Shown: positions 31,733-41,600 of the stretch, in pieces
Numbering within the stretch: position 1 is the stretch's first letter
Layout: every line of letters begins with the position of its first letter
NCBI GenBank assembly: GCA_963205295.1
Contig: CAUJIY010000121.1
Span: forward strand, 1 to 55,323
DNA: 55,323 nucleotides
From: Pseudomonadota bacterium
GTDB taxonomy: Bacteria > Pseudomonadota > Gammaproteobacteria > Steroidobacterales > GCA-2729495
Reading direction: 5' to 3'
Program-made: the position numbers and the translations under genes
Notes under the pieces: generated by a model
The model's database searches: none
What the model saw: only the letters and a program-made list of their open reading frames with translations
Told to the model about the DNA's origin: nothing

Positions 31733-31808
31733 GGTCGGGGTGACAGGATTCGAACCTGCGACCTCTTGCTCCCGAAGCAAGCGCTCTACCAAGCTGAGCT
31801 ACACCCCG
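31732..31808 (-). tRNA. tRNA-Pro (anticodon CGG)
   Basis: 77 bases including an encoded CCA. The acceptor CGGGGTG pairs with CACCCCG, D-arm GCTC..GAGC, anticodon stem CTTGC/GCAAG with loop TTCGGGA (anticodon CGG, reading CCG), and T-arm with GTTCGAATC. It sits just upstream of the DTW-domain gene in the same direction, sharing one base. Confidence 0.96.
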
Positions 31809-31900
31809 CCGTTGGCGGACACGGCTGCCCGGAGCGGGAGCCCGGGCGCGGGCCGGCATTGTGCGGGAAGGGGCTGGGCCGCGTCCAGTGGCGCTCCGTG

Positions 31901-32899
31901 TCAGTAGCGCCGTTCCACGGCGAAGTCGGCGAGGTCGGCGAGCGCGTCCTTGAAGGCGCAGGCGGGTACGCGGGCGAGGGCGGCCACGGCGAGCCGGGCC
32001 GCCTCGCGGGCGCGCGTGAGCGTGTAGGCGAGAGCGCCGGTGGTGTGGATTGCCCCGAGGATCGTGTCGATCTGCCCGAGACCGCCGTGCTCGATGGCGT
32101 GGCGGATGGCGGCCTGCTCGCGCGGGGAGCCGCGCTGCAGGGCGTAGATGAGCGGCAGCGTCGGCTTGCCCTCGGCGAGGTCGGTGCCGATGTTCTTGCC
32201 GAGTTCGTCGCGGTCGGCCATGTAGTCGAGGGCGTCGTCGACGAGCTGGAAGGCGAGCCCGATCTGCTTGCCGTACTCGACCAGGGTGTCCTCCACGGCG
32301 CGGGTCTGGTCGGCGAGGATGGCACCGATCTGCATGCCCGCCTCGAAGAGCTTGCCCGTCTTGCGATAGATGACCTGCAGGTAGCGTGCCTCCGTGGTCT
32401 CGGGGTCGCGGCAGTTCATGAGCTGCAGCACCTCGCCCTCGGCGATCGCGTTGGTGGCGTCGGCCATCACGTCCATGATGCGCATCTGGCCGACCTGCAC
32501 CATCATCTGGAAGGCGCGGGAGTAGAGGAAGTCGCCGACCAGCACACTGGCCTGGTTGCCGAAGACGCTGTTGGCGGTGCGCCGCCCGCGGCGCAGCTCG
32601 GAGCCGTCCACCACGTCGTCGTGGAGCAGCGTGGCAGTGTGGATGAACTCGATCACGGCAGCGCACAGCACGTGCTGGTTGCCCGTGTACCCGCAGGCCC
32701 GTGCCGCCAGCAGCACCAGCAACGGGCGCAGGCGCTTGCCGCCGCTGTTGATGATGTGGTGGGCGACGCTGCTGACGAGGACGACGTCGCTGGCGAGCTG
32801 GGCCCGGATCTCGTGGTCGACCCCGCTCCAGTCCTCGCCGACCAGCCGGCGTACGGCGTCGAGGTCGAAGCCGGGGGTCTTGGGTTGGACGAGCTGCAT
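31901..32899 (-). CDS. ispB: Octaprenyl (polyprenyl) diphosphate synthase IspB
   Basis: 332 residues. It makes the long isoprenoid tail of ubiquinone. The two aspartate-rich motifs are LLHDDVVDGS and QLVDDALDYM; GGKRLRPLLVLLAA is the substrate segment. The chosen start MQLVQPKTPGF matches the family N-terminus. It is divergent from rplU across about 175 bases, the same arrangement as in other gammaproteobacteria. Confidence 0.94.
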   Translation of the reverse strand: MQLVQPKTPGFDLDAVRRLVGEDWSGVDHEIRAQLASDVVLVSSVAHHIINSGGKRLRPLLVLLAARACGYTGNQHVLCAAVIEFIHTATLLHDDVVDGSELRRGRRTANSVFGNQASVLVGDFLYSRAFQMMVQVGQMRIMDVMADATNAIAEGEVLQLMNCRDPETTEARYLQVIYRKTGKLFEAGMQIGAILADQTRAVEDTLVEYGKQIGLAFQLVDDALDYMADRDELGKNIGTDLAEGKPTLPLIYALQRGSPREQAAIRHAIEHGGLGQIDTILGAIHTTGALAYTLTRAREAARLAVAALARVPACAFKDALADLADFAVERRY

Positions 32900-32997
32900 G
32901 GCGGCGGCAATAATGCCTGTGCGCGCCGCGGCTGTAAAACCGCGGAAACCCTTACCCGCTGCGGTGGGGCGCCGGATGCCGCGGCAACGCCAAGCCA

Positions 32998-33026
32998 TTG
33001 AACCGGCACGCGCGAATCTTTAGAAT
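32998..33026 (+). promoter_or_regulatory. Promoter of rplU-rpmA
   Basis: TTGAAC (32998-33003), a 17-base spacer and TAGAAT (33021-33026) form a good sigma-70 promoter about 50 bases before rplU, followed by a GC-rich discriminator as usual for ribosomal genes. Confidence 0.7.
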
Positions 33027-33074
33027 GCCCGCCTTTTCCGGCCCCGCCGGGACCGGACCCTGGAGACGCTCAGC

Positions 33075-33410
33075 ATGTATGCCGTATTTGTCACGGGTGG
33101 CAAGCAGTACCGCGCCAGCAAGGGCGACCAGCTCGAGATCGAAAAGCTGCCCGCCGCCGCAGGCGACGAGGTCGAGTTCACCGATGTGCTCATGATCGGC
33201 GCGGGCGGCAACGTGGCGGTCGGCCGGCCGAAGGTCGCCGGCGGCAAGGTGACCGCGAAGGTGCTGGCCCAGGGCCGCACCGACAAGGTGAGCGTCATCA
33301 AGTTCAGGCGCCGCACGACGTACAAGCGCATGGGTACGCACCGGCAGTCGTTCACGCTGGTGGAGATCACCGGCATAACCGGCGGGCCGTCGGGCACCGC
33401 GGCGGAGTAA
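33075..33410 (+). CDS. rplU: 50S ribosomal protein L21
   Basis: 111 residues: [18 protein letters not shown] at the start, [21 protein letters not shown] near the end, both diagnostic of L21. The tail GGPSGTAAE is a slight extension. It binds 23S rRNA with L20. It is followed after 5 bases by rpmA. Confidence 0.98.
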   Translation: MYAVFVTGGKQYRASKGDQLEIEKLPAAAGDEVEFTDVLMIGAGGNVAVGRPKVAGGKVTAKVLAQGRTDKVSVIKFRRRTTYKRMGTHRQSFTLVEITGITGGPSGTAAE

Positions 33411-33415
33411 GCGTC

Positions 33416-33676
33416 ATGGCACACAAGAAGGCAGGCGGCAGTACCCGCAACGGACGCGATTCCCAGGCTAAGCGCCTTGGCGTCAAGCGCTTTGGCGGCG
33501 AGGCCGTGGTCGCCGGCAACATCATCCTGCGCCAGCGTGGCACGCAGTACCATCCGGGTAGCCACGTCGGCATCGGCCGCGATCACACGCTGTTCGCCAA
33601 AGTGGACGGCAAGGTCGAGTTCCAGCGCCGTGGTCCTCACCACCGGCTGTTCGTGAACGTGGTCCCCCAGGGCTGA
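33416..33676 (+). CDS. rpmA: 50S ribosomal protein L27
   Basis: 86 residues: [23 protein letters not shown], with the N-terminus that reaches the peptidyl-transferase centre, then [14 protein letters not shown] and [10 protein letters not shown]. It is cotranscribed with rplU. Confidence 0.98.
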   Translation: MAHKKAGGSTRNGRDSQAKRLGVKRFGGEAVVAGNIILRQRGTQYHPGSHVGIGRDHTLFAKVDGKVEFQRRGPHHRLFVNVVPQG

Positions 33677-33699
33677 CGCAGACACTGCCCGGGCCGATG

Positions 33700-33719
33700 A
33701 ACCCCGCCGCGGCGGGGTT
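33700..33719 (+). terminator. Hairpin between rpmA and obgE
   Basis: AACCCCGCC-GC-GGCGGGGTT, a 9-bp perfect stem, then a T-rich stretch (CGTCGTTT). It looks like an intrinsic terminator or attenuator that lowers obgE expression relative to the ribosomal protein genes. Confidence 0.65.
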
Positions 33720-33743
33720 CGTCGTTTCTGGGAGAGCCAACCG

Positions 33744-34781
33744 ATGAAATTCGTCGACGAAGCTACGGTGCGTGTCCAGGCCGGCAACGGCGGGGCAGGC
33801 TGCGTCAGCTTCCGCCGCGAGAAGAACATCCCCTGGGGTGGTCCCGACGGCGGCGATGGCGGCGATGGCGGCAGCATCTGGCTGGTGGCGCGCCAGGGGA
33901 TCAATACGCTGGCGGATTTCCGCGTCAATCGCCGCTACCGTGCGGCCCACGGCGAGCCTGGCTCCGGCGCCAACTGCAGCGGCCGCAGCGGTGCGGATCT
34001 CGAGGTGGCGGTGCCCTGCGGCACGCGGGTGTTCGCCGAGGAGACCCAGGAACTGCTCGGCGACCTGACCCACGACGGCTCGCGCCTGCTGGTGGCGGCC
34101 GGTGGCCACGGCGGTAAGGGCAACACCCGGTTCAAAAGCAGCGTCAACCGCGCCCCGCGCCGGTCGACCCCCGGCACGGCAGGCGAGGGGCGGGAACTGC
34201 GCCTGGAGCTGACGTTACTCGCCGACGTCGGCCTGCTCGGCAAGCCGAATGCCGGCAAGTCCACGCTGATCCGCGCGGTCTCGGCGGCCCGCCCGAAAGT
34301 GGCCGACTATCCGTTCACGACGCTGCACCCGAATCTCGGCGTGGTGTATGTCGGTGAGCTGCGCAGTTTCGTCATGGCCGATATCCCCGGGCTGATCGAG
34401 GGTGCGGCGCAGGGCGCCGGACTCGGCACGCGCTTTCTCAAGCACCTCGAACGTACCCGCCTGCTCCTGCATGTGGTGGATATCGCCCCGCCGCCGGGTA
34501 CGACGGTGCCGGCGGACGATGCCACCGAGATCGTCGGCGAACTGCAGCGCTTCAGCCCGGAACTGGCCGGGCGTGAGCGCTGGTTGGTGCTGAACAAGAC
34601 CGACCTGCTGGATGAGGCCGAAGTCGCCGCCCAGGAGCACGCGGTGATTGCCGCACTGGGGTGGCGCGGGCCGGTGTACCGGGTGAGTGCCGCACGTGGC
34701 GAAGGCACCGCGCGCCTGGTCGGCGACGTGATGACGCGGCTGGAGGAGCTGGCCGCCGCAGCGGCCGGGGGCGACGCCTGA
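33744..34781 (+). CDS. obgE: GTPase Obg/CgtA
   Basis: 345 residues. The Obg glycine-rich fold ([19 protein letters not shown]... with GGDGGDGG) is followed by the GTPase domain with [15 protein letters not shown] (G1), [12 protein letters not shown] (G2), DIPGLIEGA (G3) and NKTD (G4). It acts in late 50S assembly and the stringent response. The normal neighbour proB is absent; rpsT follows in the opposite direction after 8 bases. Confidence 0.97.
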   Translation: MKFVDEATVRVQAGNGGAGCVSFRREKNIPWGGPDGGDGGDGGSIWLVARQGINTLADFRVNRRYRAAHGEPGSGANCSGRSGADLEVAVPCGTRVFAEETQELLGDLTHDGSRLLVAAGGHGGKGNTRFKSSVNRAPRRSTPGTAGEGRELRLELTLLADVGLLGKPNAGKSTLIRAVSAARPKVADYPFTTLHPNLGVVYVGELRSFVMADIPGLIEGAAQGAGLGTRFLKHLERTRLLLHVVDIAPPPGTTVPADDATEIVGELQRFSPELAGRERWLVLNKTDLLDEAEVAAQEHAVIAALGWRGPVYRVSAARGEGTARLVGDVMTRLEELAAAAAGGDA

Positions 34782-34789
34782 GGGCGGGG

Positions 34790-35059
34790 CTACTTGGCCC
34801 TGGTGGTCTTCAGGGCCTTGTTCAGCCGGCTCTTGTGACGGGCCGCCTTGTTGCGGTGGATGATGCCCTTGCCGACCATGGCGTCGATCTCGGGCACGGC
34901 CGCCTGCAAGGCAGAACCTGCCGCGGCGGCATCGCCGCCCTTGATGGCCTTGTCGGCCTTCTTGATGGCGCTGCGCATGCGGGTTCGCAGGGCGGCATTG
35001 CGCTGGCGGTGCTTTTCCGCCTGTCGCGCCTTCTTCGCTGCTGACTTGATGTTGGCCAA
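34790..35059 (-). CDS. rpsT: 30S ribosomal protein S20
   Basis: 89 residues from a TTG start: (M)ANIKSAAKKARQAEKHRQRN, then the Lys/Ala-rich helical S20 body. E. coli rpsT also begins with UUG, which takes part in its autoregulation, so this start is well supported. An AAGG ribosome site lies 10 bases upstream. Confidence 0.96.
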   Translation of the reverse strand: MANIKSAAKKARQAEKHRQRNAALRTRMRSAIKKADKAIKGGDAAAAGSALQAAVPEIDAMVGKGIIHRNKAARHKSRLNKALKTTRAK

Positions 35060-35114
35060 GGCTGGGGGACCTTCTGTCGTTCGATGCCCGGCCGCGGCCC
35101 GGCGAAGGCCGCGT

Positions 35115-35143
35115 ATTTTTCGGCCTGGCCTCATCCTTGTCAA
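35115..35143 (-). promoter_or_regulatory. Promoter of rpsT
   Basis: A perfect TTGACA (35138-35143), 17-base spacer and AAAAAT (35115-35120) on the minus strand, about 55 bases before the rpsT TTG start. Confidence 0.65.
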
Positions 35144-35198
35144 GGCGCGGACTGCGTTCTTACGGCTGTTTGCGGCAAGCTGCTAGACTCCCGGGCCG

Positions 35199-36818
35199 AT
35201 GCCAGCCCCCCCGTCCCCGCCGTCGGCAGCCGTCTCCGGGCGGCGCCTGCTGAAGTCCACCACGATGGTGGGCGGGATGACGCTGCTGTCGCGCCTCCTC
35301 GGACTGGTCCGCGACATCGTCTTTGCGCGCCTCTTCGGGGCGGGCTTCCTTATGGACGCCTTCTTCGTGGCGTTCCGCATTCCCAACATCTTCCGGCGCT
35401 GGTCCGCCGAAGGCGCGTTCTCGCAGGCCTTCGTGCCGGTGTTCGCCGACTACGACCAGAACCGCCCGCCGCAGGAGGTGCGCGAGCTGGTCGAGCGCGT
35501 GACCGGCACGCTCGGTCTCGCGCTGCTGGTGGTCACGGTGGCCGGCATCCTGGCCGCGCCGCTGCTGATCATGCTGTTCGCGCCGGGTTTTGCCGCTGCG
35601 ACCACGGATGCCGCGCGCTTTGGGCTTGCCGTCGACATGCTGCGGCTGACGTTTCCGTACCTGTTCTTCATTTCGCTCGCCGCACTTGCCGGCGCCATCC
35701 TCAACACCTACCACCGCTTCGGTGTGCCGGCGTTCTCGCCGGTGCTGCTGAACGTGATCATGATCGTCTTCGCCGCCTTCCTGGCACCACGCTACGAACG
35801 GCCGGGCATGGCGCTCGCCGCCGGTGTGTTTGCCGCCGGCGTGGTGCAGCTCGCCTTCATGCTGCCGGCGCTGCGCCGCCTGCGGCTGCTGCCACGCCCG
35901 CGCTGGGGGGCGCGCCACCCGGGCGTGCGCCGGATCATGGGGCTGATGGTGCCGGCGATCTTCGGCTCCTCGGTGGCGCAGGTCAGCATCCTGCTCGATA
36001 CGCTGATCGCTTCCTTTCTCGTCACCGGCAGCATCAGCTGGCTGTACTACGCCGACCGGCTGATGGAGTTTCCACTCGGCATCTTCGGCATCGCCCTGGC
36101 CACCGTGATCCTGCCGAACCTCTCGCGCCAGCACGCCAGTGCCTCGCGCGAGGCATTTGCGGCGACGCTCGGCTGGTCGATCCGCTTCGTGGTGCTGATC
36201 TCCGCACCCGCCTCGGTCGGACTGGTGGTGCTGGCTGGCCCGATCCTCGCCACGATCTTCTACGGCGGCGAGTTCAGCGCCGCGGACGTGCACATGGCGG
36301 GTTACGCCCTCATGGCCTACGGCGGCGGTCTCGTGGCGCTCACGCTGGTGAAGGTGCTCGCCCCGGGCTACTTCGCACGGCAGGACACCCGCACGCCGGT
36401 GCGCGTCGGCCTGATCGCGCTCGGCTCCAACATGGCCTTCAACGTGCTGGTAGTCGTGCCCTGGGCCCTCGGGGGCCTGCCCGCGCCGCACGCCGGGCTG
36501 GCGCTGTCGACCTCGCTCAGCGGCTTTCTCAACGCCGCGCTGCTGTACCGCGGATTGCGCCGTGATGGCGTGCTGTCAGCCCCGGCCGCTCTCGGCCGCT
36601 TCGTGTTGCGCGTGGCCGTGGCCTGCGGCGTGATGGCCCTGCTGCTGGTGGCGTTCACGCCGCCCCTGGAGCACTGGCTGGCGGCCGGGTTGGCCAAGCG
36701 CTGCCTGTGGCTCGCCCTCATCATCGCCGGGGCCGTCGTCACCTATTTCGCGAGCCTGCTCGCCGTCGGGCTGCGCCCGGCCGAGTTCAGGATGAAAACA
36801 CCGGTTCCGCCCGTATAA
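35199..36818 (+). CDS. murJ: Lipid II flippase MurJ
   Basis: 539 residues with about 14 membrane helices. Family stretches include STTMVGGMTLLSRLLGLVRDIVFARLFGAG, MDAFFVAFRIPNIFRRWSAEGAFSQAFVP and LAPGYFARQDTRTPVRVG. It moves lipid II across the inner membrane for peptidoglycan synthesis. The order rpsT (divergent), murJ, ribF, ileS, lspA is conserved in gammaproteobacteria. Confidence 0.96.
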   Translation: MPAPPSPPSAAVSGRRLLKSTTMVGGMTLLSRLLGLVRDIVFARLFGAGFLMDAFFVAFRIPNIFRRWSAEGAFSQAFVPVFADYDQNRPPQEVRELVERVTGTLGLALLVVTVAGILAAPLLIMLFAPGFAAATTDAARFGLAVDMLRLTFPYLFFISLAALAGAILNTYHRFGVPAFSPVLLNVIMIVFAAFLAPRYERPGMALAAGVFAAGVVQLAFMLPALRRLRLLPRPRWGARHPGVRRIMGLMVPAIFGSSVAQVSILLDTLIASFLVTGSISWLYYADRLMEFPLGIFGIALATVILPNLSRQHASASREAFAATLGWSIRFVVLISAPASVGLVVLAGPILATIFYGGEFSAADVHMAGYALMAYGGGLVALTLVKVLAPGYFARQDTRTPVRVGLIALGSNMAFNVLVVVPWALGGLPAPHAGLALSTSLSGFLNAALLYRGLRRDGVLSAPAALGRFVLRVAVACGVMALLLVAFTPPLEHWLAAGLAKRCLWLALIIAGAVVTYFASLLAVGLRPAEFRMKTPVPPV

Positions 36819-36819
36819 T
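36814..36819 (+). promoter_or_regulatory. -10 element for ribF-ileS-lspA
   Basis: A perfect TATAAT overlaps the murJ stop codon, 25 bases before ribF. No convincing -35 is seen at standard spacing; it could be an activated or partly read-through promoter. Confidence 0.45.
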
Positions 36820-36843
36820 CGCGCTTTTCGACGTGCGGCTCCG

Positions 36844-37776
36844 ATGAGACTGATTCGCTCGCCCGCCAGGCAGCCGCAGACCCTCGCGTCCGGGTGCGTG
36901 GCCACGATCGGGGCCTTCGACGGCGTGCATCTCGGCCACCAGCGCATCCTGCGGCGGGTGACCGATGAAGCGGCCGGACGCGGCCTGCAGTCGCTGGTGG
37001 TGACGTTCGAGCCGACGCCACGGGAATACTTCAGCAGCACGGCGCCACCGGCACGGCTGACGCGTTTTCGCGAGAAGTTCGCGCTGCTGGCGGGGCTCGG
37101 ACTCGGCGTGTTGTACTGCCCGCGCTTCGGGCCAGCCCTGGAGTCCCTGACGCCGGCGCAGTTCATCGACGAGTTGCTGGTGCGGCGGCTGCAGGTGCGC
37201 CACCTGGTGGTGGGGGACGATTTCCGGTTCGCCCGCCAGCGGGCCGGGACGCTGGCGGACCTCGAGGCCGGTGGGCGCAGCCGAGGCTTCACGGTCGAGC
37301 AGGTGGGCAGCATCGTTGCCTCGGGCGTGCGCGTCTCGAGCACGGCCGTGCGCGAGGCCCTCGCCGCCGGCGATACGGTCCGGGCGCGTGCGTTGCTCGG
37401 GCGCTGGTATGCGATGACGGGGAGGGTGGTGCGCGGCCGGCGGCTCGGTCATACGCTCGGCATGCCGACCGCAAACGTGAACCTCTGCCGGCGGCAGAGC
37501 CCGGTGGCCGGGATCTTCGCCGTACAGGTGGCCGGGCTTGCCGCGGCACCGCTGCCCGGCGTGGCGAGCGTCGGGACGCGGCCGACCGTGGCCGGGGGCG
37601 AGCCGCTGCTGGAAGTGCATATCTTCGATTTCGACGAGGAGATCTACGGCCGCTATATCGAGGTGCAGTTCGTGGCGTGGTTGCGTGCCGAGCGGCGCTT
37701 CCCCGACCTCGACAGCCTCGGCCGGCAGATGCACCTCGATGCGGGGCAGGCACGACGCCTGCTCGCCGCCAACTAA
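36844..37776 (+). CDS. ribF: Bifunctional riboflavin kinase / FAD synthetase RibF
   Basis: 310 residues. The N-terminal FAD synthetase domain has [16 protein letters not shown] (nucleotidyltransferase HxGH) and [14 protein letters not shown]. The C-terminal riboflavin kinase domain has [15 protein letters not shown] and ending blocks [10 protein letters not shown] and [15 protein letters not shown]. It makes FMN and FAD. It is followed by ileS after 13 bases. Confidence 0.96.
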   Translation: MRLIRSPARQPQTLASGCVATIGAFDGVHLGHQRILRRVTDEAAGRGLQSLVVTFEPTPREYFSSTAPPARLTRFREKFALLAGLGLGVLYCPRFGPALESLTPAQFIDELLVRRLQVRHLVVGDDFRFARQRAGTLADLEAGGRSRGFTVEQVGSIVASGVRVSSTAVREALAAGDTVRARALLGRWYAMTGRVVRGRRLGHTLGMPTANVNLCRRQSPVAGIFAVQVAGLAAAPLPGVASVGTRPTVAGGEPLLEVHIFDFDEEIYGRYIEVQFVAWLRAERRFPDLDSLGRQMHLDAGQARRLLAAN

Positions 37777-37789
37777 GGACGATGAGCGC

Positions 37790-40600
37790 GTGAGCGAGCA
37801 CGATTACAAGGCGACCCTGAACCTGCCGGAGACCGACTTCCCGATGAAGGCGAGTCTCGCCCAGCGCGAACCGGCGATGCTCGCTGCGTGGGAGGCCGAC
37901 GATGTCTACGGCCGCATCCGCCGCGCTGCCGCCGGACGGCCGCAGTTCCTGCTGGTCGACGGGCCACCGTATGCCAACGGCCAGATCCACCTCGGCCACG
38001 CCGTCAACAAAGCGCTGAAGGACATGGTCGTCAAGTCGAAGACCCTGTCCGGTTTCGATGCGCCCTACATCCCGGGCTGGGACTGCCACGGGCTGCCGAT
38101 CGAACTCGAGGTGGAGAAAAAGTACGGCAAGGTCGGCCAGAAGCTCGACGCTGCACAGTTCCGTGCTGCCTGCCGCGACTACGCGCGCGCGCAGGTCGAC
38201 AGCCAGCGCCGCGACTTCCGCCGCCTCGGCGTGCTCGGCGACTGGGAGCGGCCCTACCTCACGCTCGATCCGGCCTTCGAAGCCAGCCAGGTGCGGGGCT
38301 TCGCGCAGATCATGGCCAACGGCCACGTGCAGCGCGGTCACAAGCCGGTGCACTGGTGCCTCGACTGCGGCTCGGCGCTCGCCGAAGCGGAGGTCGAGTA
38401 TGCCGACAAGACTTCGCGCGCCATCGACGTGCGCTTCGCGGTCGTCGATGGCGCCGACTGCTACGCGCGCCTCGGGTTGCCGGCCGACACGACGTTGCCG
38501 CTCGCCATCCCGATCTGGACCACCACGCCGTGGACCTTGCCGGCCAACCAGGCGGTGGCGGTCGGTCCCGCACTCGACTACGTGCTGGTCGAGGCGACCA
38601 TCGGCGGGCAGCGTGAACGCCTGGTGCTGGCCGAGACGCTCGCGGCGTCCGCCCTCGCGCGCTATGGCGCCACCGCAACGGGTATCCTGGCACGCTGTCG
38701 CGGCGAGGCGCTGCGTGGCCTGCTGCTGCAGCATCCGTTCTACGGGCGTCGCGTACCGGTCATCACCGGGGATTACGTCACACTCGAGGCCGGCACCGGC
38801 GCGGTGCACACGGCGCCGGGCCACGGCCTGGAGGATTTCGCGGCCGGCGTGGCCAACCACCTGCCGCTCGACAATCCGGTCGACGGGGCGGGGGTGTACG
38901 TGGCCGGTACGCCACGTTTCGCCGGCATGCACATCAGGAAGGCGGATGCGGCGATCGTCGAGACCCTCGCTGCCGAGGGCCGCCTGCTGCACGCCGCGCC
39001 GGTTACCCACAGCTACCCGCACTGCTGGCGGCACAAGTCGCCGCTGATTTTCCGCGCCACGCCGCAGTGGTTCATCAGCCTCGATCGCAACGGCCTGCGC
39101 CCGGCGGCATTGCGGGCGATCGCCGACGTGCGCTGGGTGCCGGACTGGGGACGCCAGCGCATCGAGAGCATGGTGGCCGGCCGGCCGGACTGGTGCGTGT
39201 CGCGCCAGCGCGCCTGGGGCGTGCCGATCCCGCTCTTCGTGCACAAGTCGAGCGGCGAACTGCACCCCGACACGCCGCGTCTGCTCGAGGAAGTCGCGCG
39301 GCGCATGGACGTGGGCGGCGTGGACGCCTGGTTCGAACTCGATCCGGCCGAACTGCTCGGGGCGGCGGCCGCTGCCGGGTACGACAAGGTCAGCGACACC
39401 ATGGACGTGTGGATGGACTCTGGCATGGTGCACCACTGCCTGGCGGCAGCACGGGCCGAAGTCGGCTTCCCCGCGAGCCTCTATCTCGAGGGTTCCGACC
39501 AGCATCGCGGCTGGTTCCAGAGTTCGCTGCTCACCGCGGTGGCGATGCACGGGCGGGCACCGTACGAGGCCGTGCTGACCCACGGCTTCACGGTGGACGA
39601 AAAGGGCCGCAAGATGTCCAAGTCGCTCGGCAACGGCATCGACCCGCAGCAGGTGTTCTCGACGCTCGGGGCCGACGTGCTGCGGCTGTGGGTGGCGGCC
39701 ACCGACTACCGCGGCGAGATGAGCGGCTCGAACGAGATCCTCAAGCGCGTCTCCGAATCCTACCGGCGCATGCGCAACACCGTGCGTTTCCTGCTCGGCA
39801 ACCTGCACGGCTTCGATCCGACACGCCACGCCGTGGCCACGGCAGAACTCGTCGACCTCGACCGTTGGGCGCTGGCGCGTACCGGCGAGCTGCAACGGGA
39901 GATCGTCGCGGCCTACGACGCCTTCGAGTTCCACCGCGTGTACCAGCTGCTGCACAATTTCTGTGTGGTGGATCTCGGCGCCTTCTACCTCGACATCATC
40001 AAGGACCGCCTCTACACGACGCCGCGCGACGGCCATCCGCGCCGCTCGGCTCAGACCGCGATGTACCACGTGGCCGAGGCGATGGTGCGCTGGCTGGCCC
40101 CGATCCTGAGCTTCACCGCCGAGGAAATCTGGCGGGCGCTGCCCGGAACCCGTGATGTCACCGTGTTCACCAGCACGTGGCACGAGCTGCCGGCGGCCGG
40201 GGCGCGCCGGGTCGACTGGAACGGGCTGTTGCGCGTGCGCGAGACCGCAGCGCGCGCGCTGGAGGCGCTGCGTGTCACCGGCCGCATCGGTTCGGGACTC
40301 GACGCCCGCCTGCAGGTGTTCGCGGATGGCGATCTCGGGACGGCGCTGGCATGCCTCGGCGCCGAGCTGCGCTTCGTCTTCATCACTTCGGCGGCGACCG
40401 TGCACCCGGCGGCCGGGCGGCCGGACGATGCGCTGGCGGGCGATGGCTTCTGGGTGGCCGTGACGCCGACCGACGCGGCGAAATGCGTGCGCTGCTGGCA
40501 CCGGCGTGAGGATGTCGGTTCGAGCGCTGCCCATCCGCAGCTCTGTGCGCGCTGCGCCGCCAACGTGGAGGGGCCCGGTGAGCACCGGGCCTTCGCCTGA
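37790..40600 (+). CDS. ileS: Isoleucyl-tRNA synthetase
   Basis: 936 residues. It has the class I motifs [20 protein letters not shown] and [11 protein letters not shown], the editing domain with [18 protein letters not shown], and the C-terminal zinc ribbon [12 protein letters not shown]...CARC. The start is GTG ([19 protein letters not shown]), with AAGGA 10 bases upstream; an ATG 8 bases earlier runs into a stop after three codons. The stop overlaps the lspA ATG. Confidence 0.98.
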   Translation: MSEHDYKATLNLPETDFPMKASLAQREPAMLAAWEADDVYGRIRRAAAGRPQFLLVDGPPYANGQIHLGHAVNKALKDMVVKSKTLSGFDAPYIPGWDCHGLPIELEVEKKYGKVGQKLDAAQFRAACRDYARAQVDSQRRDFRRLGVLGDWERPYLTLDPAFEASQVRGFAQIMANGHVQRGHKPVHWCLDCGSALAEAEVEYADKTSRAIDVRFAVVDGADCYARLGLPADTTLPLAIPIWTTTPWTLPANQAVAVGPALDYVLVEATIGGQRERLVLAETLAASALARYGATATGILARCRGEALRGLLLQHPFYGRRVPVITGDYVTLEAGTGAVHTAPGHGLEDFAAGVANHLPLDNPVDGAGVYVAGTPRFAGMHIRKADAAIVETLAAEGRLLHAAPVTHSYPHCWRHKSPLIFRATPQWFISLDRNGLRPAALRAIADVRWVPDWGRQRIESMVAGRPDWCVSRQRAWGVPIPLFVHKSSGELHPDTPRLLEEVARRMDVGGVDAWFELDPAELLGAAAAAGYDKVSDTMDVWMDSGMVHHCLAAARAEVGFPASLYLEGSDQHRGWFQSSLLTAVAMHGRAPYEAVLTHGFTVDEKGRKMSKSLGNGIDPQQVFSTLGADVLRLWVAATDYRGEMSGSNEILKRVSESYRRMRNTVRFLLGNLHGFDPTRHAVATAELVDLDRWALARTGELQREIVAAYDAFEFHRVYQLLHNFCVVDLGAFYLDIIKDRLYTTPRDGHPRRSAQTAMYHVAEAMVRWLAPILSFTAEEIWRALPGTRDVTVFTSTWHELPAAGARRVDWNGLLRVRETAARALEALRVTGRIGSGLDARLQVFADGDLGTALACLGAELRFVFITSAATVHPAAGRPDDALAGDGFWVAVTPTDAAKCVRCWHRREDVGSSAAHPQLCARCAANVEGPGEHRAFA

Positions 40601-41133
40601 TGGCAGCCCCGCCGCTGGATGGCGCCCAGGACGGGACGGCCGGGCGGCGCCCGCTGCTCGGCTGGCTCGTCGTGACGCTGGTGGTGCTGGCGCTCGATCA
40701 GTTCACCAAGTTCGAGGTGACGCAGTCGCTCGACCTGTACCAGCGGGTTCCGATACTGCCGTTCTTCGATCTGGTCCGCCTGCACAACACCGGCGCGGCC
40801 TTCAGCCTGCTGGCGGGTGCGTCCGGCTGGCAGAACTGGCTGTTCATGGCCGTCGCAGCCAGCGTCAGCGCCGGCGTGCTGTGGTGGCTCGCGCAACTGC
40901 CCCGGCGCGGCAAGACGCTGCTCGCCCTCGGCCTGGCGCTGCTGCTCGGGGGGGCGCTCGGCAACCTGATCGACCGCGTCCTCTACGGCTACGTGGTCGA
41001 TTTCATACTGCTCTACTACGGCGACTGGTCCTATCCGGCCTTCAACGTCGCCGATTCGGCGATCACCGGCGGTGTCGCACTGGTGCTGTTCGACGGCCTG
41101 GTCCTGGAACGGCGCGCACCTGCCGGAAGCTGA
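40600..41133 (+). CDS. lspA: Lipoprotein signal peptidase LspA
   Basis: 177 residues with four membrane helices. The two catalytic aspartates are in GNLIDR (D125) and FNVADSAI (D152). It cleaves signal peptides of lipoproteins. The start overlaps ileS (TGATG). In Pseudomonas fkpB and ispH follow and then pilE; here both are missing and the TGA of lspA directly abuts the stop of the convergent pilE, with no bases between. Confidence 0.96.
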   Translation: MAAPPLDGAQDGTAGRRPLLGWLVVTLVVLALDQFTKFEVTQSLDLYQRVPILPFFDLVRLHNTGAAFSLLAGASGWQNWLFMAVAASVSAGVLWWLAQLPRRGKTLLALGLALLLGGALGNLIDRVLYGYVVDFILLYYGDWSYPAFNVADSAITGGVALVLFDGLVLERRAPAGS

Positions 41134-41598
41134 CTAGCGCCAGCAGCTGGCGGTAACGGTCTCGCTCGTGTCGCCCTCGCGCGTCCACGCAGTACGCACG
41201 CCGCGTTCATCGATGGCGAAGGCCCAGCACTCCGTATCGTCGGACTGCGCTCCATTCTCGTCGACGAGGGCAGTGGCGGCATAACCGACGACAGCGCCGC
41301 CCGCGGGCAGCGTGATGTCGAGCAGGTAGTGGCCGTGCTCGGTTCCGGCGATGCCAAGGCCGGCGGGCGGCGCATCGGCCAGCACGCCCGCATCGGCGTA
41401 CTCGCCGTTCTGGAGGTAGAACTTCTCCTGAGCCGAGGCGATGCGCAGCAGTGTCGCGGTGGCGTCGACGCGATTGGCGCGACGCAGGTACTGCCGGTAG
41501 CTCGCGGTGGCCAGGGTGGCGAGCAGTGCCACGATCGACACCGTTACCAGCAACTCGATCAGCGTGAAACCCCGGTGTGCCCGCTCCGATCCTGGCAT
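41134..41598 (-). CDS. pilE: Type IV pilin-like PilE, operon B
   Basis: 154-residue prepilin: leader HRG, then FTLIELLVTVSIVALLATLA with Glu at mature position 5, then SYRQYLRRANRVDATATLLRIASAQEKFYLQNGEYA. Two cysteines in the C-terminal region (ECW, SCW) form the likely D-loop disulfide. It is last in operon B, 2 bases after pilY1, and closely resembles the operon A PilE. Confidence 0.92.
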   Translation of the reverse strand: MPGSERAHRGFTLIELLVTVSIVALLATLATASYRQYLRRANRVDATATLLRIASAQEKFYLQNGEYADAGVLADAPPAGLGIAGTEHGHYLLDITLPAGGAVVGYAATALVDENGAQSDDTECWAFAIDERGVRTAWTREGDTSETVTASCWR

Positions 41599-41600
41599 GG

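Noticed and set aside
37289-40585. 1098-codon minus-strand frame opposite ribF and ileS
   Set aside because: Shadow of ileS in high-GC DNA; no domain signatures.
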